64,000 nucleotides of DNA, taken from positions 1 to 64,000 of the forward strand of contig CAJIYP010000003.1 of assembly GCA_905181705.1 (NCBI GenBank), written 5' to 3'. This DNA comes from Cryomorphaceae bacterium BACL29 MAG-121220-bin8. GTDB lineage: Bacteria > Bacteroidota > Bacteroidia > Flavobacteriales > Flavobacteriaceae. Positions within the stretch are counted from its first letter, which is position 1. The number at the start of each line of letters is the position of its first letter. Positions 7,389 through 15,874 of this stretch are shown one piece after another. The notes beneath the pieces are model-generated. The model searched no databases, was not told the origin of the DNA, and was given only the letters and a program-made list of their open reading frames with translations. A program made the translations under genes and the position numbers.

Positions 7389-7930
7389 CATTTAAAAATG
7401 GAGAAATCTGTGGAATTAATGGTAAAAAATACGATTCTGTGACAGCAATAGAGCTGATTTCAGAAAAATGTAATAACTACTGTATTGGAAGAGATATTCA
7501 CGTAGGAGACACAATTATTGGAATAAAAGGAAGAGTGGGATTTGAAGCTGGTGGACCAATTGTAATTTTAAAAGCTCATCACCTACTAGAAAAACATACT
7601 TTAACTAAATGGCAGCAGTATCAAAAAGAACAATTGTCTAATTTTTTTGGTATGCATCTTCACGAGGGACACTTTTTAGATCCAGTAATGAGAGACATTG
7701 AAGCTTTTTTAGAAAGTAGCCAGAAAAATGTTAATGGAGAAGTTTATGTAACTCTTCATCCCTACAGGTTTGAATTAAATGGAATTAAATCAAATAATGA
7801 TTTAATGGATAATGGATTTGGATCTTATGGGGAATCAAATAAGAAATGGACAGCAGAAGATGCAAAAGGATTTATTAAAATCATTTCTAATCAAAATAAA
7901 ATATATCATCATGTCAATAAATCAAAGTAA
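7379..7930 (+). CDS. argG: Argininosuccinate synthase, C-terminal part (frameshifted)
   Basis: This is the continuation of argG in the next frame. It begins 'LSLTFKNGEICGING', exactly what should follow 'AFPSQL...', and carries the C-terminal multimerisation domain with 'VGFEAGGPIVILKAHHLLEK', 'DPVMRDIEAFLESS' and 'VYVTLHPYRFELNG'. The TTG at 7379 listed by the track is probably not a real start. Conservation is full up to the C-terminus, which overlaps the argC start by 20 bases, so selection seems to have kept this half intact and the break is recent or artefactual. Confidence 0.9.
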   Translation: MSLTFKNGEICGINGKKYDSVTAIELISEKCNNYCIGRDIHVGDTIIGIKGRVGFEAGGPIVILKAHHLLEKHTLTKWQQYQKEQLSNFFGMHLHEGHFLDPVMRDIEAFLESSQKNVNGEVYVTLHPYRFELNGIKSNNDLMDNGFGSYGESNKKWTAEDAKGFIKIISNQNKIYHHVNKSK

Positions 7931-8909
7931 AATTAAAGTCGGAATTGTTGGTTCTTCCGGATACACAGGGGGCGAACTGATAAGATTAATCATCAACCAT
8001 CCTAATTGTGAATTGATTTTTGCTAATAGTAAGATTAATAATGGAAAGATGATTTCAGACATACACAAGGATTTGGAAGGAGAGATTGAAATGAAATTCT
8101 CAGAACAAATCAATAACGATATTGATGTTTTATTTCTATGCTTAGGACACGGTAACTCAATAGATTTTCTTGAGACTAACAAATTAGAAAAAGAAATTAA
8201 AATTATTGATTTAAGTCAAGATTTTAGACTTGAAAATTCATTTTCAAACCTTAACCAAAATAGAGATTTTACTTATGGATTGCCAGAACTTCAAAAAGAA
8301 AAAATTATAAATTCAAAAAACATTGCTAATCCTGGATGTTTTGCAACTGCTATTCAGCTTGGACTGATTCCATTAATAGAAAAGGGATTAATTGATGAGG
8401 AAATTCATACTAGTGCCATAACAGGAAGCACTGGAGCAGGGATAAAACCTAGTTCCACATCACACTTTAGTTGGAGGAACAACAATATCTCTTGGTATAA
8501 ACCATTTACTCATCAACACTTAAATGAAATAAATTATTCTTTTAAAAACTTAAGTAACAAAAAAAATAAAATTAATTTTCTTCCAATAAGAGGAGACTTT
8601 ACTAGAGGAATTTTTTGTACAAGTTATTTTAAAAGCTCCTTAAAATTATCAGATTTAGAAATAATTTATAATGAATATTACAAGAGAGATCCTTTTACGT
8701 TTGTATCTAAAAATGAGATTCATTTAAAACAAGTAATTAACACAAATAAATGTTTAATTCATTTACATCAAAATAAAGACATAATTATGGTGACCTCAAT
8801 AATAGACAATCTTATTAAAGGTGCCTCAGGGCAAGCAGTTCAAAATATGAATTTAATGTTTGGCTTAAAAGAGGAGACAGGGCTAAAATTAAAAAGCTCA
8901 ATATTTTAA
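7911..8909 (+). CDS. argC: N-acetyl-gamma-glutamyl-phosphate reductase
   Basis: 332 residues from ATG 7911; the longer track start (7812) lies inside argG and adds residues without family similarity. The N-terminus 'IKVGIVGSSGYTGGELIRL' is the NADP-binding hallmark of ArgC, and 'IANPGCFATAIQLGLIPL' contains the catalytic Cys. 'SGASGQAVQNMNLMFG' near the C-terminus (here GASGQAVQNMN) is also diagnostic. It reduces N-acetylglutamyl phosphate to the semialdehyde, the third step of the acetylated arginine pathway. Its 20-bp overlap with argG implies coupled translation. Confidence 0.95.
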   Translation: MSINQSKIKVGIVGSSGYTGGELIRLIINHPNCELIFANSKINNGKMISDIHKDLEGEIEMKFSEQINNDIDVLFLCLGHGNSIDFLETNKLEKEIKIIDLSQDFRLENSFSNLNQNRDFTYGLPELQKEKIINSKNIANPGCFATAIQLGLIPLIEKGLIDEEIHTSAITGSTGAGIKPSSTSHFSWRNNNISWYKPFTHQHLNEINYSFKNLSNKKNKINFLPIRGDFTRGIFCTSYFKSSLKLSDLEIIYNEYYKRDPFTFVSKNEIHLKQVINTNKCLIHLHQNKDIIMVTSIIDNLIKGASGQAVQNMNLMFGLKEETGLKLKSSIF

Positions 8910-8938
8910 AAAATGAATAATGTTTTAAACAATAATCA

Positions 8939-10066
8939 ATGAGTCTATTCAAAGTTTACCCACTATACAACATAAACCCTTTACAGGCAAAAGGATGTTA
9001 TGTGTATGACAACAAAGGAAAAAAATATTTAGATCTATATGGAGGTCACGCTGTAATATCTATAGGTCATGGCCACCCTAATTATATAAAAAGCTTATCT
9101 AATCAATTAAATAAAATTGGGTTTTATTCAAACTATATAATCAATGATTTACAAAAGGAAGTTGCTGAAAAAATCATCAAACAATCTAGTTGTAAAGATT
9201 ATGAATTGTTCATGTGCAGCTCTGGTGCTGAAGCAAATGAAAATGCTCTTCAAATAGCATCATTTCATAACAACAAGTCAAGAATAATTGCATTTAAAAA
9301 TTCTTTTCACGGAAGAAGTAATGCTGCTTTAAGCGCTACAGATAATCAAAACATAAAATCAAAATTAAATACTAAAATTGATGTTACTTTTTTAAAGTTT
9401 AATGATAGAGAGTCATTAATAAAAGAAGTATCAAAAAGTGATGTTAGCTCCATAATATTTGAATCCATTCAAGGTGTTGGAGGACTGGATGAGCCGGATT
9501 CAGGATTTGTAAAGTTTCTAAGAGAAACATGTGATAAGTATAATATTTGTTTAATTGCCGATGAAGTTCAATCAGGTTTTGGTAGAACAGGAGATTTTTT
9601 TGCATTTCAAAAACATAATATAAAACCTGATATCATTCCAATGGCTAAAGGAATGGGTAATGGATTCCCAGTTGGAGGAGTTTTAATAAATAAAAAAATT
9701 AAATCAAAATTTGGGATGTTAGGAACAACCTTTGGGGGAAATCATTTAGCATGTTCAGCAGTTTTATCCGTTCTAAAAACAATAGAGGAAGAGAATTTAT
9801 TAAAAAACAGTAAAAATTTAGAGGTTTATTTTAAAAACAAATTATCAAAAATTAAATCAATTAAAAAAATAAAAGGAAGAGGTTTAATGCTAGGTTTAGA
9901 GTTTGACTTTGACGCAGGAGAACTTAGAAAAAATTTAATTTTTAAACATAATATTTTTACTGGGGGAAGTGCTAATAAAAAATTACTAAGAATTCTTCCT
10001 CCTTTAAATATTAAAACAAAACATATAGACATGCTTTATAAAGCATTAAAAAATGAATTAAAATGA
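8939..10066 (+). CDS. argD: Acetylornithine aminotransferase
   Basis: 375 residues, class III PLP aminotransferase. Visible marks are 'YLDLYGGHAVISIGHGHP', 'CSSGAEANENALQIA' (phosphate-binding), 'ADEVQSGFGRTG', and 'MAKGMGNGFPVGG' with the PLP Lys. It converts N-acetylglutamate semialdehyde to N-acetylornithine with glutamate as donor. It overlaps the next gene by ATGA, typical of translational coupling. In Bacteroidota with succinylated intermediates the same enzyme type is used, so the acyl group is not settled by this gene alone. Confidence 0.95.
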   Translation: MSLFKVYPLYNINPLQAKGCYVYDNKGKKYLDLYGGHAVISIGHGHPNYIKSLSNQLNKIGFYSNYIINDLQKEVAEKIIKQSSCKDYELFMCSSGAEANENALQIASFHNNKSRIIAFKNSFHGRSNAALSATDNQNIKSKLNTKIDVTFLKFNDRESLIKEVSKSDVSSIIFESIQGVGGLDEPDSGFVKFLRETCDKYNICLIADEVQSGFGRTGDFFAFQKHNIKPDIIPMAKGMGNGFPVGGVLINKKIKSKFGMLGTTFGGNHLACSAVLSVLKTIEEENLLKNSKNLEVYFKNKLSKIKSIKKIKGRGLMLGLEFDFDAGELRKNLIFKHNIFTGGSANKKLLRILPPLNIKTKHIDMLYKALKNELK

Positions 10067-11013
10067 AAAATTTTATAAACATTAATGATATAGTTGACTA
10101 TAAATCAATTGTTAAAGAGGCTATAGAGCTCAAAAAAGACCCTTATACATTAAAAAATATTGGACAAAAAAAAACTTTAGGATTAATTTTTTTTAATTCT
10201 AGTTTAAGAACAAGATTGAGCACATTAAAAGCAGCTAAAATGTTAGGAATGGAGACTTTAACAATGAATTTCAAAAGTGAAGGTTGGCAACTTGAATTTG
10301 AAGAAAATACCATAATGTTAAATAATTCGGCAGAACATATTAAAGAAGCTGCTCAAGTTATTTCACAGTATTGTGATATCATTGGAATTAGGGCATTTGC
10401 TCAATTAAAAAGCAAAGAAGATGATGAAAAAGAAAAAGTAATAAATTCTTTTTTAAAATATGCTTCAGTGCCAATTTTAAATATGGAAAGCTGCTGTGCT
10501 CACCCACTCCAAGCATTAGCTGATGCAATTACAATTGAGGAAAATAAGAAAATATCTAATCCTAAGATAGTTCTTAGTTGGGCTCCTCACCCAAAAGCTC
10601 TTCCACATGCAGTAGCAAATTCATTTGTCAACATGGCAAAAATTAATGATTATAATATTATTATAACAAACCCTATTGGATATGACTTAAATCCAAAAAT
10701 AACTGGGGGAATCAAAATAATTCACAATCAAGAAGAAGCGTTTGAAAAAGCAGATTTTATATATACAAAAAACTGGTCAAGCTATAATAGCTATGGAAAG
10801 ATTTTAGTTAATGATAATTCATGGAAAATTAATAAAACAAAAATGGAACTTACAAATAATGCTAAATTCATGCATTGTTTACCTGTTAGAAGAAACGTGA
10901 TTGTGGACGACAGTGTATTAGACTCAAACTCTTCTTTAGTAATCAATCAGGCTAACAACAGGACATACGCTGCCCAAACTGTATTAAAAAAAATAATTTT
11001 AAATGAAAAATAA
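10063..11013 (+). CDS. argF': N-acyl-ornithine carbamoyltransferase (argF' type)
   Basis: 316 residues. The carbamoyl-phosphate loop reads 'NSSLRTRLSTLKAAKMLG' in place of the STRTR of ordinary ornithine carbamoyltransferase, followed by 'CCAHPLQALADA' (HPxQ) and 'MHCLPVRRNVIV' (HCLP). This pattern marks the acetyl/succinyl-ornithine carbamoyltransferases of Bacteroidota and Xanthomonadales. It therefore carbamoylates the N-acylated substrate and yields N-acyl-citrulline, later deacylated by the argE product. The segment 'NNSAEHIKEAAQ' lies where the acyl-group selecting residue is expected, and I cannot decide between acetyl and succinyl from it. It overlaps argD by 4 bp and argB by 11 bp. 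Confidence 0.93.
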   Translation: MKNFININDIVDYKSIVKEAIELKKDPYTLKNIGQKKTLGLIFFNSSLRTRLSTLKAAKMLGMETLTMNFKSEGWQLEFEENTIMLNNSAEHIKEAAQVISQYCDIIGIRAFAQLKSKEDDEKEKVINSFLKYASVPILNMESCCAHPLQALADAITIEENKKISNPKIVLSWAPHPKALPHAVANSFVNMAKINDYNIIITNPIGYDLNPKITGGIKIIHNQEEAFEKADFIYTKNWSSYNSYGKILVNDNSWKINKTKMELTNNAKFMHCLPVRRNVIVDDSVLDSNSSLVINQANNRTYAAQTVLKKIILNEK

Positions 11014-11782
11014 TTTAATCATAATTAAAGTTGGTGGTGGAATATTAAATGACAACAGATTATTTAAAATTTTTTTAGAAAATTTTTCTAAAATAAAAGA
11101 AACTAAAATATTGATTCACGGGGGAGGTATAATAGCATCTAATTACATGACAAGACTCGGTATTCCTCCAAAATTAATAAATGGAAGAAGAATTACAGAT
11201 GAAAAAACTTTAGATGTTGTGATTATGAGCTATGCTGGTTTAATAAATAAAAAAATAATATCCGTTCTTCAAAAATTTAAATGTAAATCGCTTGGTCTTT
11301 CTGGTGTGGACTGTAATCTAATAAGGGCAAAAAGGAGAGAAGTTAAAGAAATTGATTTTGGATTTGTAGGAGACATACAAGAAATTAATACCGATTTCAT
11401 TGAGGAATTAATCAAATTAAACATCACACCTGTTATTTGTTCCTTATCTCATGACGGGAATGGTCAAATATTAAACACAAATGCAGATACTATAGCATCA
11501 AAGATAGCAGTAGATTTATCAAAAAAATATGATGTGACTTTAAAGTATTGTTTAGAAACAGATGGTGTGTTAACTGATAAATACAATCCTAAATCCTTAA
11601 AAAAAACCATAAATTTTAAAGAATACAAAGTTTTAGTAAAGCAAAATATCATCACTGACGGAATGATTCCAAAAATTGAAAACTGCTTTATTGCGATGAA
11701 AAAAGGGGTGAAAAATATTTTTATAGGAAATCACAATATTATTAAAAATGAAAATGATTGTACCAAATTAACAATAGAGTAA
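11003..11782 (+). CDS. argB: N-acetylglutamate kinase
   Basis: 259 residues, amino acid kinase fold. The N-terminal 'IIKVGGGILND' and 'ILIHGGGIIASNYM' bind ATP and substrate phosphate; 'GLSGVDCNLIRAKRR' and 'LNTNADTIASKIAVDLS' are typical ArgB segments, and 'ITDGMIPKIENCFIAM' holds the catalytic Lys. It phosphorylates N-acetylglutamate, the second step. There is no N-terminal extension of the kind linked to arginine feedback-sensitive hexameric forms, so feedback control may be weak. The 11-bp overlap with argF' and TAATG junction with argE show a tightly packed operon. Confidence 0.94.
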   Translation: MKNNLIIIKVGGGILNDNRLFKIFLENFSKIKETKILIHGGGIIASNYMTRLGIPPKLINGRRITDEKTLDVVIMSYAGLINKKIISVLQKFKCKSLGLSGVDCNLIRAKRREVKEIDFGFVGDIQEINTDFIEELIKLNITPVICSLSHDGNGQILNTNADTIASKIAVDLSKKYDVTLKYCLETDGVLTDKYNPKSLKKTINFKEYKVLVKQNIITDGMIPKIENCFIAMKKGVKNIFIGNHNIIKNENDCTKLTIE

Positions 11783-12837
11783 TGGAAAAATTAACTAATA
11801 GTTCAATTGAATTACTTAAAGATTTAATTTCAATAGAATCTTTTTCTTTTAATGAGCATAACACTGCAAATAGAATTGAAGACTGGTTTAAAACTCAAAA
11901 CATACTTTTTAAAAGGGTTAAAAATAATGTGTTTGCCTACAATAAATTTTTTGACAACAACAAGCCTACGATTCTTTTAAATTCACATCACGATACTGTT
12001 AGACCCAATAAAGGATATACATTAGATCCTTTTTTAAGTAAAATTAAAAGTGGTAAACTTTATGGACTTGGAAGTAATGATGCTGGAGGAGCACTAGTTT
12101 CTCTAATAGCAGTTTTCACTTATTTTTATATGAGGGAAAATTTAAAATACAATATAATAATATTAGCATCTGCAGAAGAAGAATGCTCCGGGGAAAATGG
12201 AATTAGTTCGATTATACCTTTATTACCAAAAATCAATTTTGCAATAATTGGGGAACCAACATTGATGAATATGGCAGTTGCTGAAAAAGGTCTTATTGTT
12301 TTTGATTTAATCATAAAAGGAACGGCAAGTCATGCAGCACATGAAAATAATAACAATCCAATAATTAAATCTATTGAGGTTTTAAAATGGATTGAAAACT
12401 TAAGTTTTAAAAGAAAATCAAACCTTTTAGGAAATACAAAAGCAACTGTTACTCAAATTAATTCAGGAAATCAACATAACGTAGTACCATCAGAACTTAA
12501 TATGGTTTTGGACGTAAGAGTTAATGACAAGTATAGTAACAAAGAGATCTATGAAAAATTAAAGAAATATGCACCTTGTGAAATAATACCAAGATCATTA
12601 AATCTAAATTCATCCTCGATAGACCTGAACAGCCCAATTGTTAAATCTGGAGAAAGCTTAAAAATTAAAACATACGGATCTCCTACTCTATCAGATCAAT
12701 CAAAAATATCATTTCCATCAATTAAAATTGGACCAGGAGATTCAAAAAGATCTCACACGGCAGATGAATTTATATATATTGATGAAATAAAAAAAGCAAT
12801 TCCACTATACATTAATCTATTAAAAAATATAATATAA
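11782..12837 (+). CDS. argE: N-acetyl(citrulline/ornithine) deacetylase, M20 family
   Basis: 351 residues from ATG 11782, which overlaps the argB stop as TAATG; the track's TTG start at 11758 lies inside argB. M20 metallopeptidase marks: 'LNSHHDTVRP' (zinc His/Asp), 'GLGSNDAGGALVS' (bridging Asp), 'ASAEEECSGENG' (catalytic base Glu-Glu) and 'IGEPT'. The lid domain (about 160-270) begins after 'VAEKGLIVFDLIIKGTASH'. Because the pathway uses argF', the physiological substrate is probably N-acyl-citrulline rather than acetylornithine. The final zinc ligand lies in 'GPGDSKRSHTADEF'. Confidence 0.92.
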   Translation: MEKLTNSSIELLKDLISIESFSFNEHNTANRIEDWFKTQNILFKRVKNNVFAYNKFFDNNKPTILLNSHHDTVRPNKGYTLDPFLSKIKSGKLYGLGSNDAGGALVSLIAVFTYFYMRENLKYNIIILASAEEECSGENGISSIIPLLPKINFAIIGEPTLMNMAVAEKGLIVFDLIIKGTASHAAHENNNNPIIKSIEVLKWIENLSFKRKSNLLGNTKATVTQINSGNQHNVVPSELNMVLDVRVNDKYSNKEIYEKLKKYAPCEIIPRSLNLNSSSIDLNSPIVKSGESLKIKTYGSPTLSDQSKISFPSIKIGPGDSKRSHTADEFIYIDEIKKAIPLYINLLKNII

Positions 12838-12847
12838 ATCAACAAAT

Positions 12848-14131
12848 ATGAAACTTTGGAATAAGAAAGATATATTAAATAAAAAAATCGAACAATTTAC
12901 TATTGGAAAAGATAGAATTTATGATTTGTATATAGCAAAATATGACATAATAGCTTCAATTGCTCATGCGAAAATGTTATATAAATCAGAAATAATATCA
13001 GAAAATGAAATGAATTTATTAACTAATGAATTAAATAAAATAAAAAATAAAATCTTAAAGGATGATTTTATAATTGAGGAACAGTTTGAAGACATTCATT
13101 CAAAAATTGAATTTTTACTAATAGATAAATTAGGGGATATTGGTAAGAAAATTCACACAGGTAGATCAAGAAATGATCAGGTTCTTGTTGCAACTCAACT
13201 CTATCTAAAAGATGAAATAAGTGAAATTAAAACTAATATTAAAGAATTATTTGACACTTTATTGGTCTTAGCAGAAAAAAATAAAAACCACTTACTTCCT
13301 GGATATACTCATTTACAAGTAGCAATGCCATCATCTTTTGGACTTTGGTTTTCTGCTTATGCAGAATGTTTGATTGACGATATTTTGTACTTAAATACAG
13401 CTTATAAAATAAATGATCAAAACCCGTTAGGAAGTGCAGCTGGATACGGAAGTTCATTTAAAATAGATAGAATTTATACTACAAAAGAATTGGAATTTGA
13501 AACCTTAAAGTATAACGTAGTTGCCGCTCAGATGAACAGGGGAAGGGTTGAAAAATCAGTTTCTATTGCGATTTCTTGTATAGCAAGCACCTTATCAAAA
13601 CTTTCTTCAGACATTTGTTTTTATATGACACAAGAGTTAAATTTTATTTTATTTCCAGACGAAGTAACAACTGGTTCCAGTATTATGCCTCATAAAAAAA
13701 ATCCAGATGTATTTGAACTTATTAGAGCTAAATGTAATTCTCTTCAATCATTAACCAACGAACTAAATATTATATCATCAAATTTAACAAGTGGTTACCA
13801 CAGAGATATGCAACTTTTTAAAGAAAAAATAATAGAAGCAATAAATGAAATTAAATATTGTATTGAAGTAACAAATTATACAATTAAAAAAGTCAATATA
13901 AGAGAAAAAATACTTGACAACCCCAATTACAAATATATTTATACAGTTGAAAATCTAAATGAATTAGTTAATGGTGGAATGTCTTTTAGGGATGCCTATG
14001 TTAAGGTCTCTGAATCAATAAAACAAAAGAATTATGTTCCTAAAAAAAATAATAAACATACTCTAGTAGGAAGTATTAATAATTTATGTTTAAATGAGAT
14101 AAAAAATAAAATGAAAATTAATTTTAATTGA
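12848..14131 (+). CDS. argH: Argininosuccinate lyase
   Basis: 427 residues, fumarase/aspartase superfamily. Clear marks: 'HTGRSRNDQVLVATQLYLKD', 'LLPGYTHLQVAMPSSFG' (catalytic His region), 'NPLGSAAGYGSSF', and the signature 'GSSIMPHKKNPDVFELI' with the catalytic Ser loop. 'TSGYHRDMQLFKE' is also typical. It releases arginine and fumarate from argininosuccinate and is the last gene of the operon, 10 bp after argE. A convergent gene ends 27 bp downstream; I see no clear terminator between them. Confidence 0.95.
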   Translation: MKLWNKKDILNKKIEQFTIGKDRIYDLYIAKYDIIASIAHAKMLYKSEIISENEMNLLTNELNKIKNKILKDDFIIEEQFEDIHSKIEFLLIDKLGDIGKKIHTGRSRNDQVLVATQLYLKDEISEIKTNIKELFDTLLVLAEKNKNHLLPGYTHLQVAMPSSFGLWFSAYAECLIDDILYLNTAYKINDQNPLGSAAGYGSSFKIDRIYTTKELEFETLKYNVVAAQMNRGRVEKSVSIAISCIASTLSKLSSDICFYMTQELNFILFPDEVTTGSSIMPHKKNPDVFELIRAKCNSLQSLTNELNIISSNLTSGYHRDMQLFKEKIIEAINEIKYCIEVTNYTIKKVNIREKILDNPNYKYIYTVENLNELVNGGMSFRDAYVKVSESIKQKNYVPKKNNKHTLVGSINNLCLNEIKNKMKINFN

Positions 14132-14158
14132 AATTTTATAGAATAGTTTTTTTATAAT

Positions 14159-15604
14159 TTATTTAACTTGTGTTGAACCAAAATTCATTTTATTAATTAT
14201 TTTTTTTAGAACAAATTCCTTTGTTATTCCAGTTTTATTTTCATTATAATCAATATTGAAATTTTTGATTTTGTAGGAAAACTCATTGTTGTTAAAATAG
14301 ATATCCTTTACCCCATTTAACTCAATTCCAAAGTCATCTTCAAAATAAAAAATATTATTTTCAAATAATGTGTTTATAGGCCAAGGTCCACCCCAATTAT
14401 CAATTCTAATTAAGGTTTTATCAATATTAGCTTCTCTCTTAGGAAGAATTATAATATTATTATATATATATGAACCTTCTACTGGACCAGTTATATGGAA
14501 AATTGGAGAAAAAACACCTTTTAACTCAGTTGGATAAGGTCTAATACCATCATTAACACTTATATTATTTCTAATAATTGTGTTTTTAGTTCCTATATTA
14601 ATTTTCGTATTGTAAGATTTTCCTGAATTACAAATCAATAAAAAACCTCCATAATTATCGTGACTATAATTGTTCTGAATAATAGTTCCATTACTATTCC
14701 AATCAGAATCATAACCTTGCCCATCCCTTTTTGCACGGTGTCCACTTACTTCATTGAATTGAACTAAGGTATTGTCTGAACTCCAAGGCCAAATTCCGGC
14801 TGCAGGTTCGCTGTGAGGTAAAATATCAGGGAAATCTCTTAAAGTATTATATTCTACCAAAGCTCCATCACATCCAACTATAACAATACCATCACCAGGT
14901 ACTTTTTCAATTAAATTATTTCTTACTATAACATTTAAATTAGGAAACCAACCTTCCCTATTGGGAGCAGCTCTAAAATTTATTGCGTTTCTTTCAGTAT
15001 TATAAATATGACAGTTAATTATATGTAATCCGTCAAATTTTGATGGGATATTTATATCGGATTTTCTAATCAAAATCCCAGAACCTCCTCCCTCTTGTTT
15101 AATCAAACTTCCATTAACATCACGAACAACTAAATTTTTAATAATTATATTATGTAATACCCCTGAATCTTCAGCTAAAATAGTTAGACCAGTTCTTTTT
15201 TCTTTTCTTGCTTTTCCATTATTGGTTATTTCAAAACCATCTAACTCCCAATATTCTACATTACGTAACATCACTGTAAAACTTTCTTTTCCATTACCAT
15301 TAATGATTGGCTTGTCACCCTTCCCAAAAGAAGTCATTACAATTGGATTGTTCAAAGACCCACTATCATTAAATTCTAAGTTATCATTAAAAACAGAACC
15401 TGATTTTAATAAAATATTATCACCTGGATATAATTTTAAAAGTTTTAAATTTTCAAAAGTCTTCCAAGGATAATTAATTTCAATACCATTATTATTATCA
15501 TCTCCGTTATTTGAATCAATGTAATATTGCGATGAAACAAAATCGCTTTGACCAACTAATACGTTAGAAAAAAGAATAAGTAAAAAGAAAAATATATTTT
15601 TCAT
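14159..15604 (-). CDS. Secreted right-handed parallel beta-helix protein
   Basis: 481 residues with a signal peptide ending near 'LVGQSDF'. The start 'YYIDSNNGDDNNNGI' followed by 'PWKTFENLK' and 'PGDNILLKSG' is the usual opening of secreted parallel beta-helix (PbH1/DUF1565-like) proteins. Asn-rich rungs such as 'IIKNLVVRD', 'IINCHIYNTERNAINF' and 'IVRNNLIEKVPGDGI' follow. Such folds include polysaccharide lyases and glycosidases. No lyase catalytic motif is certain by eye, so the activity is open. It sits near a xylanase and uronate genes, which fits polysaccharide degradation. No T9SS C-terminal domain is visible. Confidence 0.8.
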   Translation of the reverse strand: MKNIFFFLLILFSNVLVGQSDFVSSQYYIDSNNGDDNNNGIEINYPWKTFENLKLLKLYPGDNILLKSGSVFNDNLEFNDSGSLNNPIVMTSFGKGDKPIINGNGKESFTVMLRNVEYWELDGFEITNNGKARKEKRTGLTILAEDSGVLHNIIIKNLVVRDVNGSLIKQEGGGSGILIRKSDINIPSKFDGLHIINCHIYNTERNAINFRAAPNREGWFPNLNVIVRNNLIEKVPGDGIVIVGCDGALVEYNTLRDFPDILPHSEPAAGIWPWSSDNTLVQFNEVSGHRAKRDGQGYDSDWNSNGTIIQNNYSHDNYGGFLLICNSGKSYNTKINIGTKNTIIRNNISVNDGIRPYPTELKGVFSPIFHITGPVEGSYIYNNIIILPKREANIDKTLIRIDNWGGPWPINTLFENNIFYFEDDFGIELNGVKDIYFNNNEFSYKIKNFNIDYNENKTGITKEFVLKKIINKMNFGSTQVK

Positions 15605-15705
15605 AAAATAAAATTACAGTGATTTTAACAAAAAGTAATCTAATTTAAGAACATAATAAATTCACAGAATTTCAAGATTCTTAAAAGAAATGTTTATCGA
15701 TAATT

Positions 15706-15813
15706 TTAATTTACTTTATTAAAATACAAATTTCGGACTCTACCATTTGAAACTTTACAGCCATATCCAAAAAACATGAATTGAAAAAGAAAAATTTGAA
15801 GAAACTTATTCAT
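15706..15813 (-). CDS. Small ORF, possible lipoprotein fragment (35 aa)
   Basis: ATG at 15813 opens a 35-codon frame reading 'MNKFLQIFLFQFMFFGYGC' and then 16 polar residues. The first 19 residues look like a lipoprotein signal with a Cys after 'YG'. It lies in the 270-bp gap between two minus-strand genes, which otherwise shows nothing recognisable. It may be a tiny lipoprotein or the broken 5' end of a lost lipoprotein gene. No family is recognised. Confidence 0.25.
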   Translation of the reverse strand: MNKFLQIFLFQFMFFGYGCKVSNGRVRNLYFNKVN

Positions 15814-15874
15814 GCTTTAAATAAACTATTTAGCAGGTTTTAAACATACATGGTTCCTTCACTTATCAATGCCA

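Noticed and set aside
7812-7910. 33-residue N-terminal extension of argC
   Set aside because: It lies inside argG in another frame and lacks ArgC similarity.
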